A stretch of 64,000 nt of DNA, from the NCBI RefSeq assembly GCF_019320115.1, contig NC_089591.1:56110078-56174077 (forward strand), written 5' to 3'. A model generated the notes under the pieces. The model searched no databases and was not told the origin of the DNA. It worked only from the letters and a program-made list of their open reading frames with translations. Below, piece after piece: positions 36,181-46,365 of this stretch. The stretch comes from Miscanthus floridulus (lineage: Eukaryota > Streptophyta > Magnoliopsida > Poales > Poaceae). Positions within the stretch are counted from its first letter, which is position 1. Each line of letters begins with the position of its first letter. Both the position numbers and the translations under genes were made by a program.

Positions 36181-37224
36181 TCTACTCATAGATTATCATC
36201 TGTAAAATCTTGATAGTGTAGTTAGAACGCGCGAAAGTGCAAGAAACAATTATTTATTGAATAAATGTTAAAAGGTGCCTGTATATGCAGTTTGCTTGTA
36301 TTTCGGCAAAAAAATCTTTGTAGTTTTAATCCTGACGTGATTATGCGTAGTTCAAGTAGCGTTCAAACAGTTGGTTTGCTACTGATCCCAATGGCCTTGG
36401 CCAGCCCATAGTCCATAACGTCGAGCGCAGAGCCCGTGCATGTGTAGAAGTAACAGGCGTGACCTAGGAACCACAGCCGACCACCCATGACGCAGAGCGC
36501 AGAGCCCATGGCACATGTAGGGAGAGATCGGTGACTAGGCCTTCTCCATAGAAAACAGCGCGGAACATGTGCTGCTCGGTGGTTGTTGTACGAACTTGGA
36601 GATAAAGGTAGTATAAGCGGTGGCCAAGCAATTACTTCTGTGCCGAGCTCTCGGCCTAGGATAGCCCATAGTCCATAACATCGAGCGTGGAGCCCGTGCA
36701 CATGTAGGAGAAATAGGCGTGACCAAGAAACCACAGCCGACCACCCATAACGCAGAGCGCGGAAAAGAAAATAGGCTACTCGCTGATCGGTGAAATATCT
36801 TAGAGGTTTAGAGTAAAGTGTTCGGCGGTTTGGAGAAACTTGTTTTTAGAAAATCTTTAGAGATTTGGAGGAGAAAGTTCGGCGGTTCGGAGAAAGCGTG
36901 TGGCGTAATACGTTGGCGATTTAGAGGAAATGTGTTCGGCGACTTGGAGAAAATGTATTCGGTGATTTTCGGTGAAAATGTTTTGGCGGTTTGGAGAGAT
37001 TGTTCGGCGATAACTTTGGAGGTTTGGAGAAACTTATTCGGTGAAATCATGGTCGGCGATTTAGAGAAATCATTCGGCGATTTTGTATTGGAGCTCGTTA
37101 TTGAGTATCGTAATGCTCAGCGACCGTATGTGGAGATTGAGAAGTAATGGAGAAAAAATGGAGACAAATTATGGAGACCAAAACTTTATTTATCATAAAG
37201 TGGAGAGTACATATCTGGAGCGTT
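36181..37224. other. Element 2 spacer with repeats
   Basis: A block of about 100 bp ('tagcccatagtccataac' onward to 'ccgaccaccca') is present at 36404-36505 and again at 36662-36763. From 36820 to 37085 degenerate short units built on 'ttcggcg(g/a)tttggaga' recur about ten times. They keep a plus-strand frame open (36818-37147), which I regard as repeat-driven, not a gene. Confidence 0.65.
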
Positions 37225-38586
37225 TCAAAGATAGAAACGTATAAGGTGTTCGATGTGCCATGAATTGGGAACATCGATTCCATCTAAGTCACATAGGCGA
37301 TAAGACCCTGGTCGGGTGACCTCTTTGACGATGTAAGGCCCTTCCCAAGAGGAGGAGAGCTTGTGCAACCCTTTAGTTTTTTGTTTTCTGCGGAGAACAA
37401 GGTCGCCGACGGTGAATGAACGACCTTTTACGTTGCGGTTGTAGTATCTCCGCAAGTCTTCTAGGTATTTGGCTATGCGGACATAGGAGATCAAGCGTTC
37501 CTCCTCGGCCCTATCGACGTCCTCTGTCCAAATAGCTGCGGCTTGCTCTTCATCATAGTTTTCCACCCTAGGTGCTCGGAAGGCAACATCCGCTGGTAGT
37601 ATGGCCTCCGAGCCATAAACCAAAAAATATGGAGACACACTGGTGCTGCAACTAGCTTGAGTGCGCAGTCCCTAGACCATAGCTGGTAGTTCCTTGAGCC
37701 ATCTGCCCAGATGCCTTTCTTCTTTTTGATATAGCCTCTTTTTGAGGGCGTCAAGGATCATGTCATTCGCCAGTTCAACCTGGCCATTGGCTCTAGGATG
37801 GGCAACGGAGACGTATTTAACAGAGATGCACCGGTCTTCGCAGAAGTCCCAAAAGTGATGGCCAGTTAACGTAGTTCCGAGGTCGGTGATGATGCTGTTC
37901 GGGATACCAAATCTATGTATGATTTCTTCAAAGAGTTCGACTGCTTTCTTCATAGTAGCCGAGACGAGCGGTTTGTACTCGATCCACTTGGAGAACTTGT
38001 CGATGGCGACGTATACATACCAGAAACCACCTGGCACTGGCTTGAAAGGCCTAATCATGTCCAGTCCCCAGCATGTGAAAGGCCAGGAAGCTGGGATGGT
38101 CTGCAGTTCTTGAGCCGGTACGTGTATTTGCTTGGTGAAAAATTGACATCCTTCACAGCGCCGAACGAGGTCTTCGGCATTGGAGATGGCCGTGGGCTAA
38201 TAAAAACTAGCTCAGAAAGCTTTGCCGACCAGGTTTCTCGAGGCCACGTGATTGCCGCAGGAACTAGAGTGAATTTCAAGGAGTAGTTTTACCCCTTCAT
38301 CTTGGGTGATGCATTTCTGCAGTATCCCTTCATTGGCACTTTTCCCCATCAAGTTACCGTCTACCAGCACATAATGCTTGCTTCGGTGAATTAGACGTTC
38401 AGTTTCAGTCCTGTCGGCGGGTACTTTGGCGCTGGTGAGGTACTTGATGAATTGCTCCCTCCAATCGGCGACCGGCGAAGGTACCGCAAGTACCAACTGC
38501 TCGGCAGGGGGAACCTCTTCGACTTCCTTTTCTTCTTTAATGGATGGCACCAAGAGATCTTGAACAAAGACCCCTGGCGAAACCAC
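37225..38586 (-). pseudogene. Integrase of Gypsy element 2
   Basis: Minus-strand pieces, N to C: a linker and zinc-binding region (38586-38212; 'LIHRSKHYVLVDGNL', with the His/Cys pattern eroded), the catalytic core (38058-37672; 'AIDKFSKWIEYKPL', 'ITDLGT', 'NGQVELAND'), and the C-terminal domain (37638-37225; 'SPYFLVYGSEAILPADV', 'SSSWEGPYIVKEV'). The D-D-E residues are visible, but the frame is split by stops and a frameshift. Confidence 0.9.
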
Positions 38587-38599
38587 GACGCGAGAAGAA

Positions 38600-39281
38600 C
38601 CTATCTTTGAGAGCTAGTCGGTAGGTTGATTTTGATCTCATATCACGTGAAGGTACTCAATACCGTAGAACTTCCCTTCAAGCTTCCTGATTTTGGCACA
38701 GTATGCGTCCATCTTCTCACTGGAATAGGACTAGTCTTTGTTGAGCTGGTTGATAACCAGCGCGGAGTCCCCGTACACCATGAGGCGTTTAACGTCGAGC
38801 TCGACGGCTATACGGAGACCATGGAGACACGCTTCGTATTCTGCGGCTTTGTTGGAGGCCAAAAAGTGTATCTAGAGAACATAACGTAGCTTATCCTTGG
38901 TCGGTATAATGAACAGAATGCCCGAACTAGCACCATTGATGTTAAGGGCACCGTCGAAGTACATCACCCAGTGCTCGGGGCAAGTAGCAGCGATGGGCTC
39001 TTAGATCTCAGTCTATTCAGCGATGAAATCAGCAAGCGCCTGTGACTTAATGGTAGGTCTGATTCTAAATTCGATGGAGTAGGTGTCGAGCTCAATAGCC
39101 CACTTAATGATGCGGCCATTGGCCTCTTTATCGCAGAGAATGTCCCCCAGAGGGAACTCAGTGACCACGGTGATCTTGTAGTATTCGAAGTAGAGTCGAA
39201 GTTTGCGCGACGTAATAAGAATGGAGTATAACACCTTTTGTACCTAAGGATAACGAGTTTTGGGCTCATTAAGTACCTCAC
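38600..39281 (-). pseudogene. RNase H domains of Gypsy element 2
   Basis: 39281-38964 carries the end of the RT-linked RNase H ('IIKWAIELDTYSIEFRIRP', 'SQALADFIAE'). On its left, minus-strand codons spell the second RNase H ('NKAAEYEACLHGL', 'YGDSALVINQLNKD'), interrupted by stops. The paired RNase H domains support the Tat lineage. Confidence 0.8.
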
Positions 39282-39451
39282 TGATGAAGTAAATCAGACG
39301 TTGCACTTTATAAGCATGCCCGACTTCCTCGCGTTCGACGACAATAGCTGTGCTGACGACGCAAGAAGTAGCGGCGATGTATATTCACAGAGTTTCATCT
39401 GGACATGGCACCATCATGATCGGAGGCTTTGTTAAGAACACCTTGAGCTGC

Positions 39452-40123
39452 TCAAAAGCTGAGTCTGCCTCCTTCGACCAGGAAAAGCTCTCGAGGGCCT
39501 TGAGGAGCATGAAGAAAGGTAGCCCTTTTTCGCCGAGACGTGATATGAAGTGACTTAAAAGCAGGCATACAGCCTATAAGCTTCTGTATATCCTTGACGC
39601 ATGTCGGCCATTTCATATTGGTGATGGCGAAGACCTTGTTAGGGTTAGGTTCGATACCTTGAGCACTGACGATGTAGCCCAGCAGTATACCGGATGGAAC
39701 TCCAAAGACGCACTTTGAAGGGTTCAGCTTCCATTGGTACTTGTTTAGGTTGGCGAAAGTTTCTTCGAGGTCGGCGATAAGGTTGTCGGTGGTCTTGGTC
39801 TTGACGACCACGTCATCTATGTAGGCTTCGACATTGCGGCTAATCTGTTGGTCGAGGCACATCTGAATGGCCCTTTGATAGGTAGCTTCGGCATTCTTGA
39901 GTCCGAAGGACATAGTTGTGTAGCAGTATGCACCGAAAGGCGTAATGAACAACGTCTTGATCTGTTCTTCTTCCTTGAGGGAGATCTGATGATAGCCGGA
40001 GTAACAGTCAAGGAAGGAGAGCAGTTTACAGCCAACGGTGGAGTCTACAATCTCGTCTATCCGAGGCAGGCCTAAGGGGTCTTTAGGGCAGTGTTTGTTA
40101 AGATCAGTATAATCAACATACAT
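39452..40123 (-). pseudogene. Reverse transcriptase of Gypsy element 2
   Basis: Motifs in order are 'MYVDYTDLNKHCPKDP', 'FLDCYSGYHQI', 'FGLKNAEATYQRAI', the catalytic 'YIDDVV', and 'NPSKCVFGVPSG'. The start of the domain (fingers) lies in a broken frame to the right. The 3' end runs into an altered frame after 'LIGCMPAFK'. Confidence 0.92.
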
Positions 40124-40392
40124 TCTCCATTCTTTATTCTTTTTTTGAACGAGAATAGGGTTTGCTAACCAATCTGATGATAGCCAGAGTAACAGTCAAG
40201 GAAGGAGACGAGCGCGCTTTCCTATTTGGGGTCAAGGTGAGCCCCAATCTTCACGATCTTGGAGATGTTGACGAGGCTGAGGCCGGCCTCCTTGACTTCC
40301 TTGGACTTGGTGGAGGCGCAAGGAAGCTCCAACTCTGGGATCTCCATGTCATCGGTGGGTGTTGTCTTGGCTTCGGCGACCACACTAGCCAT

Positions 40393-40968
40393 CTAGATGG
40401 AGAGGTCGGTGGCTTCGGCGAGAGCGAGACTCTCTGTCTCGCAGACATAGGCAATAGAGAGGTTGGCCCATAGAGCCAGGACTCCTATAGGCGAAGGCAT
40501 CTTCATCACCAGATATGCATAGTGCGGTATGGCCATGAACTTGGCCAGAGCTGGCCGACCAAGTATGGCGTGGTAGGTAGTGTCGAAGTCGGCGACATAG
40601 AAGTTGATTTGCTTGACGTGGTAGTTGCTTGCCATGCCAAACTGTACTGGTAGGGTGATCTCTCCAAGTGATCTAGATGCCCTTCTAGGTATCACACCCT
40701 AGAAGGAGGAGTCTGAGGGTGTGAGATCTATTATCGCGAGGCCCAACTCCCTTAGGGCCCTGGCGAAGAGTAGGTTCAAAGCACTACCACCGTTGACGAG
40801 GACTTTTCTAAAGAGCACCTTCTGGATGATTGCGTCAAGGACAAGGGGGAAACGCCCTGTGTAGGGTATGTTCGCCCACTGGCCGGCCCTGCTGAAGGTG
40901 ATGGGGACCTCGAACCATGGGCAATAGCTGGGGTTGGCGGTGGTTTCCTCTAAAGTGACGGCGAGCAC
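40393..40968 (-). pseudogene. Aspartic protease of Gypsy element 2, catalytic Asp replaced
   Basis: Two adjacent frames give 'KVLVNGGSALNLLF' and 'TTYHAILGRPALAKFM', the two hallmark parts of a retroelement protease. The active-site position reads Asn (AAC codon near 40788), where the family has Asp followed by Gly-Gly. The enzyme would be inactive even without the frame breaks. Confidence 0.85.
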
Positions 40969-41279
40969 TCATCGGGCGGTGAGCTTACGTTCTCTTCTGC
41001 TCTCAGTGGAGGCGAGGACCCCAAAGATGGTGGCGACCACCTTGTCATGGTCCTAGAAGGCATTGTTATTGCCCTAGGTGGTCGGCGATCTCCATTTCTG
41101 CCATTGGCGTCGTCGTCTAGCTTTTTGTCCTAGAACTCCTTAGCCAAACCTAGGCAGTCTTTCATCTTGTGTTTGGCGTTCTTGTGGAGGGGGCACGGGC
41201 TGTCGAGGATCTTCTTGTACTGCTCGTCGTAGTTACGCTTAGCGCGCAGCTCATTAACGGCAGCGATAAAGTGGTCTGG

Positions 41280-41897
41280 CTAACGGCGGTGATTCTGACC
41301 GGGCTTGGATCCTTCTGGCCGATCACGGCTGTTGTCCCAATGAAAACTATGGTCATCATAGCGGCGGTCATTGTGGCGTCGGTTGTTGGGGTGGTCGTCA
41401 TAGCGGTGAGGCGGGCGATTTGTGCCCGTATCTTCATTGAAACGCACCTCAGCTTCCTTTGCGTCAGCGTACTGGTTAGCGGTCGTGATCATCTCGTCGA
41501 TGCCTATAGGTGGCTTGCGGTTGAACTTGGAATGGAGCTCACGGTGATGAAGTCCTCGGACGAAGGCGGTGATGACCTCAGCTTCCGTGATGTTGGGAAT
41601 AGAATTCCTCATCTCGAAAAAGCGTTTGATATAGCTGTGGAGGAGCTCGGAAGGTTTTTGGGTGATGCAGTTTAGATCATGCTTGGTGCCCGGCCACGTA
41701 CATGTAGCCATGTAGTTGTCGGTGAAGATTTTCTTCAGCTCTTCCCAAGACCCGATGGAGTCCAGGTCAAGGCTTGTGAACCAGCTCATGGCGGCTAGCG
41801 TGAGCATGACGAGGAGATAATTTGCCATGACGTTAGTGTCACCTCCAGCGGCGTGGACAGCAGTGGCATAAGCCTGCAGCCACTGAGTTGGGTTCAT
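41280..41897 (-). pseudogene. gag core of Gypsy element 2
   Basis: A 205-codon open part contains 'WFTSLDLDSIGSWEELKK', 'SELLHSYIKRFFEMRN' and 'VRGLHHRELHSKF', typical of Gypsy gag. It ends in a His/Arg/Asp-rich tail. The flanking gag N-terminus (to about 43.3 kb) is present only as fragments. Confidence 0.85.
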
Positions 41898-43396
41898 TCT
41901 TCCTTCATAGGGCTCGACCCCAGTGATTTTAAAACCACGGGGCCACTAGAGTGTTTGGAGCGCCCTGGTGAAAGTTGGGGGCCCTTTCAGGTTATCGGCG
42001 CCGTTGTCTGCAGTGTTGCCGGCGGCGATCAGCTCCAGAGTTGAGTCCAAATTACTGTACTCTTGCTCATACTCATGGCGGCGGCGTACTTCTTCGTGGC
42101 GACCGAAGCGACGTTGCTCGATACACCGTCGTGCATCCCGGAGGTAACTAAGGTGCACTCGAGCGTCCTGTTCGACCTCCTGGTCATGCTGGCGATGATG
42201 CTCAGCGCGGTGGCCCACAGCCCCTCCCTAGGGAGGTAATGACTGGTTGGCGAAGCGGCTTTGACTGGGGCGGCGATTGGATCTCGGCACAGCTGATCAT
42301 CGAATCGTGCTCGTGGAGCACAAAGGTCTCTGATCCTCTCGGATCTCGTTGACTTGACAGTGTGCCGCTTTCAGCATAGCGGTGACTTTGGCGAGCATGG
42401 GCGTCTGTGGGAGGCGGGCAAGCTCGTTGGCGGCCACCGCCAGATTGGCGCTTGAAGTCTTGAAAACGTCATGGCCGTCAACGTGGAGAAACTCTTCATC
42501 AAGGTTGCGATGGCACGGCCTTCCTTGTGAGTTGAATTAGTTGTCACGAGCGGCCTCAGCCATCGCAAGGGCGCGCTCGTTTTCACGGCGCTGCGCGCGG
42601 TTGACGTTCCTGTTTTCACGAGCGGCGCCTTCCTCATCGGTTTCACCGTTCCGAGGGGGCTGTCGATGCTGACGTTGAAGATCGCGCCACCTCGGAAAGG
42701 CGGGAGAGGGGGTTGCTTGGTGAAGGTTTCGGTGAGGGTCTCTGTGGAGCCCTAGGATTCAGAGTCCAGATTTTCCTCTAGGATGGTTCGGAGGGATGTT
42801 CCAGGGCATCGGCTGGCATGCAGCATGTTGATCGTCGGTGGAAGCTGGTCGGCGATTTAGTCGGTGAGAGGATGGATATCCCCCACTTGGTCGGTGAATT
42901 TGCCCCTCAGGGCGTCTTGGTATGTAGCGGCGGTGTTGGCGAGCCCAAAAGGTGGGGTTGTAACCTCCGAAGTTTGCCAAGCAGCTTTCGATAGATCCGA
43001 ATAGGAGGGAGGTCGGCGCTGAACGAAAGTGTTCAGAGCCGACTCGGCGACGGAGAGGCAATCGACGAGCTTCAGACCGACCCGATCGATAGATTCGATC
43101 AGATCATCATTGCTGATGTGCCTCCTCTAGTAACGAGGAAGCGAGCGACGAGTTGATGAAGGCGACCTCGGAAGTGGATCCAAGATTGGATCTGTGGTTG
43201 CAGGTGCGGGGGTGGTCGGCACAGAACGGATCTGCGCCGGCTCGAGGAGCTCTCCGACTCCGTCAGTGTTGATGGCCTATGAGATGGATCCGACCGTGAA
43301 GATCTGGGCGGGCTACGGGAGGGACGAAGAGCCCGCGGAAAAAACTATCTTATTCGACAAGAAAATAGCACGCACACCCCTACCTGGCACGCCAAC
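41898..43396 (-). other. Element 2 leader and gag N-terminal fragments
   Basis: GC-rich sequence with short broken minus-strand frames. I see no intact domain. The primer-binding-like segment lies at the right edge next to the 5' LTR. Confidence 0.5.
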
Positions 43397-43868
43397 TGTC
43401 GACAGAATATCATCGGCAATCCTCCGAGGGGTATCCCACGAAGGTAGATTGATCGGCACAGGAGCGCGTGATCAAGAACAAGAAGGCAACAGAGACACAC
43501 GAGTTATACAGGTTCAGGCCGTCTGTACGACGTAATACCTTACTCCTGTGGTCTGTTGGTTTGTATTAGCTATCGTATGATATGCCGTTATTTTGGAGGG
43601 GGTCCCTGCCCGTCTTATATAGTCCGGGAGGCAAGGTTACAAGTCGGTTAGATCTGAAAGATAACCGGAAAGTAATAACAGATTACAAGAATCATGGGAT
43701 CACACGTATCCTAACAGATCTCGTAGCATCTTCAGGATATCTTCCCAATGTCTTACGGAAGGCGCCGAGCAGAATTGTGCCCTGCAAGGCTTCGTCTTGT
43801 GGGCTGGGCCGCCCCTGGGGGCGCAACCCATGTGGTCTGCCGTGGGTATCCGGGGTCGTACCCCCACA
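43397..43868 (-). repeat. 5' LTR of Gypsy element 2
   Basis: Written on the + strand it begins TGTCGACAGAA and ends ACCCCCACA. A minus-strand TATA-like TATATAAG lies at 43614-43621. It retains more CpG than the left copy. Confidence 0.93.
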
Positions 43869-43873
43869 AAGCC

Positions 43874-44016
43874 ATTCTCCAAAATCCAAGCACTAGCTTC
43901 ATGGTGAAGAGCAGCCGCAACAATAGAGAGAAGGGTCCAAACACGCGTCTCTGTTCTTGGGATAAAAGAGATGAGGAAGTAGAGGACGGCTGCAGTCTTT
44001 TTGTGTTGTAGGCTTA
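43874..44016. other. CACTA continuation right of element 2
   Basis: Short unique stretch that rejoins 31334 once the retrotransposon and one target copy are removed. No ORF. Confidence 0.5.
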
Positions 44017-44252
44017 TCACTGTTGGTTCTTGGCTAGAACCGACAGTGATAGAGCCCAATCACTATTAACTCTTGGCTTAAACCGATAGTGATGAGTGTC
44101 CGCCAAAACACTACCAGTTCAAGCCACAAACCGACAGTGATGTGGTCCTTCACTGTCGGTTTTAACCTAGCCTCAATTATTTTTTTATTTTTAAGCTCAT
44201 AACCGACAGTAGAGGTACATCACTGCCGGTTCTCATAAATTCGATAGTGATA
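44017..44252. repeat. CACTA subterminal hairpin array, right edge
   Basis: Units such as 'tcactgttggttcttggct' facing 'agaaccgacagtgatag', and 'cactgccggttctcataaat' facing 'tcgatagtgat'. Same class as the left-edge array. Confidence 0.8.
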
Positions 44253-45046
44253 ATACCGACTGTGAAGCGCAAACTTGGCGCACAGTACCGGGGCACGCAA
44301 GCGTACACGCACAAGGCAGCGTCAAAGCGCGTCTCGGCCCATACGGCGCGGCGCTCTCTCTCAGCTTGAGCGTGCATGCACAGCACAGCGCACGCCAAGT
44401 GACGACGGACAGTCAGCGCGATGGCCTGGCCCGGCCGGGCAGGGGCAGGGCGCCACACTGACAGGTGCCTGCATCGATATGCCTGGTGGCGTAGCACTGG
44501 CACGGCGGTCCTCGGCTAGCGCCAATAGAGGCAATGTCAGTGAGTAGGAGACTCTACATGACGACACGGTCGATCAGACGCCGTCCGGCCTACAACAGTA
44601 CGAGTTGACGCTGCTTGGGGGTACATCTCACATCAGTAGGAGCAGATAGAGATGCGGTCAGAGAGTCACGTCGGTCCATCTTCGCGGATCCATGTGCTGG
44701 ACGCGGCGCCGACCGTCGCCGTACGTGCAGCGCTAGTGCACGCATTCGCACATGCGAAGCGCGCCTCGGCGCCTGCAATGGTTCCGCTAGTTTTGGAAAG
44801 GTTTCAGGTTCAGGCTACCGCTTTTGTGAAGGTTGTACGGTAGGAGCAGTTCTAACTGTCTCCGGTCTCAAGTCTCAACTTCTGGTTAGTAGCACTCGAC
44901 GCCGTATGGAATGCACCTGCGTGGATGTAAGCCCTGCGTGGCGTAGGCTTATGGAGATGTCACATCTATAAGCGTGTATCAAAAACTTATGTTGTTTGTC
45001 TAAAAGACTTCCACTAGTACTCTATGTGATGGGTTGTGACTAATTG
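44253..45046. other. GC-rich intergenic stretch, nothing recognised
   Basis: Open frames exist on both strands because of the high GC content. None has a recognisable domain or consistent codon bias. Confidence 0.5.
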
Positions 45047-45384
45047 GGTGTTTGGTTTCTGCAGTAAAATTTTAGTCCCTGTTCCATCGGATGTTTGAAC
45101 ACATGCATGAAGTATTAAATATAGATAAAAAAATAACTAATTGCACAGATTGTGGCTAATTTACGAGACGAATTTTTTAAGCCTAATTAGTCCATGATTT
45201 GACAATGTTGTGCTACAGTAAATATGTGCTAATGGCGGATTAATTAGGCTTAATAAATTCGTCTCGTAAATTAGTCTCCATCTGTGTAATTAGTTTTATA
45301 ATTAACTCATATTTAGTTCTCCTAAATAGTATCCGAACGTTCGATGTGACATGGACTAAAATTTAGTCCAGGAAACCAAACACC
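45047..45384. mobile_element. MITE with terminal inverted repeats, 338 bp
   Basis: The left end 'ggtgtttggtttctgcag' pairs with the right end 'ctggaaaccaaacacc'-type sequence ('ggaaaccaaacacc'). Further in, 'taaaattttagtcc' faces 'ggactaaaatttag'. The interior has a long inverted segment built on 'attaggcttaataaattcg', so the whole element can fold back. This is a well-known kind of grass MITE. No clear target duplication was found, so the superfamily is left open. Confidence 0.8.
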
Positions 45385-45769
45385 AGTATGAGACAAAACT
45401 TCCTTTAATATGTGATGTGAACTTGATATGAGTGGTATCGTGAATCCTTACCGCGACGATCCTAGATGAAGGTCAGACATTAGTGTGCTATATGGGTAGC
45501 GCACCAAGATGACCGATCGAGTTAATTAGATGATCTAGCTAAGTGTAGTCAATGGAAGATTACCTAGTTAGGTTATTACCGACTTAAAAGGGATGCGATC
45601 CCGACAAATAGTGCATAAGGAAGGTCTGGCGGAGGAAGAGAGACCGAGGGGGATGAAGTCAGCTCGAGCTCTGAGCAAAGGCTACTCTCGGCAAGGGGAC
45701 GACAATGGTGTGGGCATTGGTTGTTGTTAGCAGCTGATTTTTTTGTTTCTTTTTTTATTATCACCACAT

Positions 45770-45928
45770 GTTTGTATAACGAGCCGGTGATGATCATCAT
45801 CTTCACCATCGTTTGAAACCAATTGCTATGAAGATTATTATCACCATCCACTTTCACCACCGAGGCTCAAATCTCGCAGTGATTAGGTGTTTGGAACCAA
45901 CGGTGATGATGGAGTTTATGTAGTAGTG
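45770..45928 (-). mobile_element. Orphan CACTA-like terminus
   Basis: The interval ends in 'tttatgtagtagtg', which on the minus strand reads CACTACTACATAAA, the classic CACTA end. Just inside are units such as 'ccaacggtgatgatgg' and 'ttcaccaccgaggctc', resembling subterminal repeats. No partner end was found in the window. Confidence 0.45.
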
Positions 45929-46109
45929 CACATCTATGCATACCTTTTAAACACATTTATAATTGGTAGCCGAAATCAGTGACATGCATTCATGCCTTTT
46001 AAACTATGCATCGCTAGAAAATCAAGTAAGTTCACAACCAAACTAACTAATTAGTGAGGTCCAAGTTCTTTTATCAGACTCCTTATTTGGTACTGAAATT
46101 GGTTAGATA

Positions 46110-46316
46110 TCCCTTCGTCCTGAAATACAATGCATTATTACTTCTAAAATTTGTACCGGAATATATCTATACCCAGATTTAGCAAAAATTGTTAAAAAGA
46201 AAACCATAATTTGAGAAGAAACTCCTTAATTGAGGTTTAATCCATGGATACGTGTGTCATTTGAGGATTCTCTTAAATATTCTTAAATTTTATGGAATGC
46301 ATTGTAGGGCCGGGAG
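46110..46316. mobile_element. Stowaway-like MITE, about 207 bp
   Basis: The left end 'cccttcgtcctgaaataca' and the right end, whose reverse complement begins 'ctcccggccctacaatgc', resemble Stowaway termini. TA dinucleotides flank both sides (46108-46109 and 46317-46318). There is no coding capacity. Confidence 0.65.
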
Positions 46317-46330
46317 TATTTTGTATTTCA

Positions 46331-46365
46331 GGATATATATACACACACACACACACGCACGCACG
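46331..46365. repeat. (TA)/(CA)/(GCAC) microsatellite
   Basis: Compound run 'atatatacacacac' followed by 'gcacgcacgcat'. Confidence 0.9.

Larger units (their letters stand above)
31340..43868 (-). mobile_element. Gypsy LTR retrotransposon 2 (Tat-like), minus orientation, TSD AAGCC
   Basis: LTRs at 31340-31812 and 43397-43868 are about 472 bp, with about 43 substitutions and two small indels. AAGCC flanks the element at 31335-31339 and 43869-43873. pol reads on the minus strand, so the right copy is the 5' LTR. A primer-binding-like 'ttggcgtgccaggta' (minus strand) follows it inside. A polypurine-like 'ctcggggactagc' precedes the left LTR. The order is gag, protease, RT, RNase H, second RNase H, integrase, then an antisense gene on the + strand. 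The differences are mostly C/T and G/A changes, many at CpG, as expected from methylated DNA. All genes are broken. Confidence 0.95.
3057..44252 (-). mobile_element. CACTA (En/Spm) transposon complex, interrupted by LTR elements
   Basis: Hairpin-forming subterminal repeats of the CACTGCCGGTT type bound this interval. Minus-strand genes inside it match CACTA content: TNPD transposase at 27.6-30.8 kb, then a TNPA-position ORF and a Ulp1 protease at 3.6-7.2 kb. Removing three dated LTR insertions (8292-10677, 13415-25822, 31340-43868) leaves about 13.9 kb, a usual size for grass CACTA elements. Extra hairpin arrays at 11.0-11.5 and 26.3-27.0 kb suggest a second CACTA nested in the first. I could not find intact CACTA termini or 3-bp duplications at either outer edge, so the limits are approximate. 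All transposase frames contain stops or frameshifts, so the element looks non-autonomous. Confidence 0.7.

Noticed and set aside
36818..37147. Plus-strand 109-codon ORF in element 2
   Set aside because: Produced by degenerate TTCGGCG-type short repeats. The translation is repetitive Gly/Glu/Phe without a domain.
44253..44971. Possible captured gene in the GC-rich stretch right of the CACTA
   Set aside because: All three frames on both strands are partly open and none resembles a known protein. Composition alone explains it.
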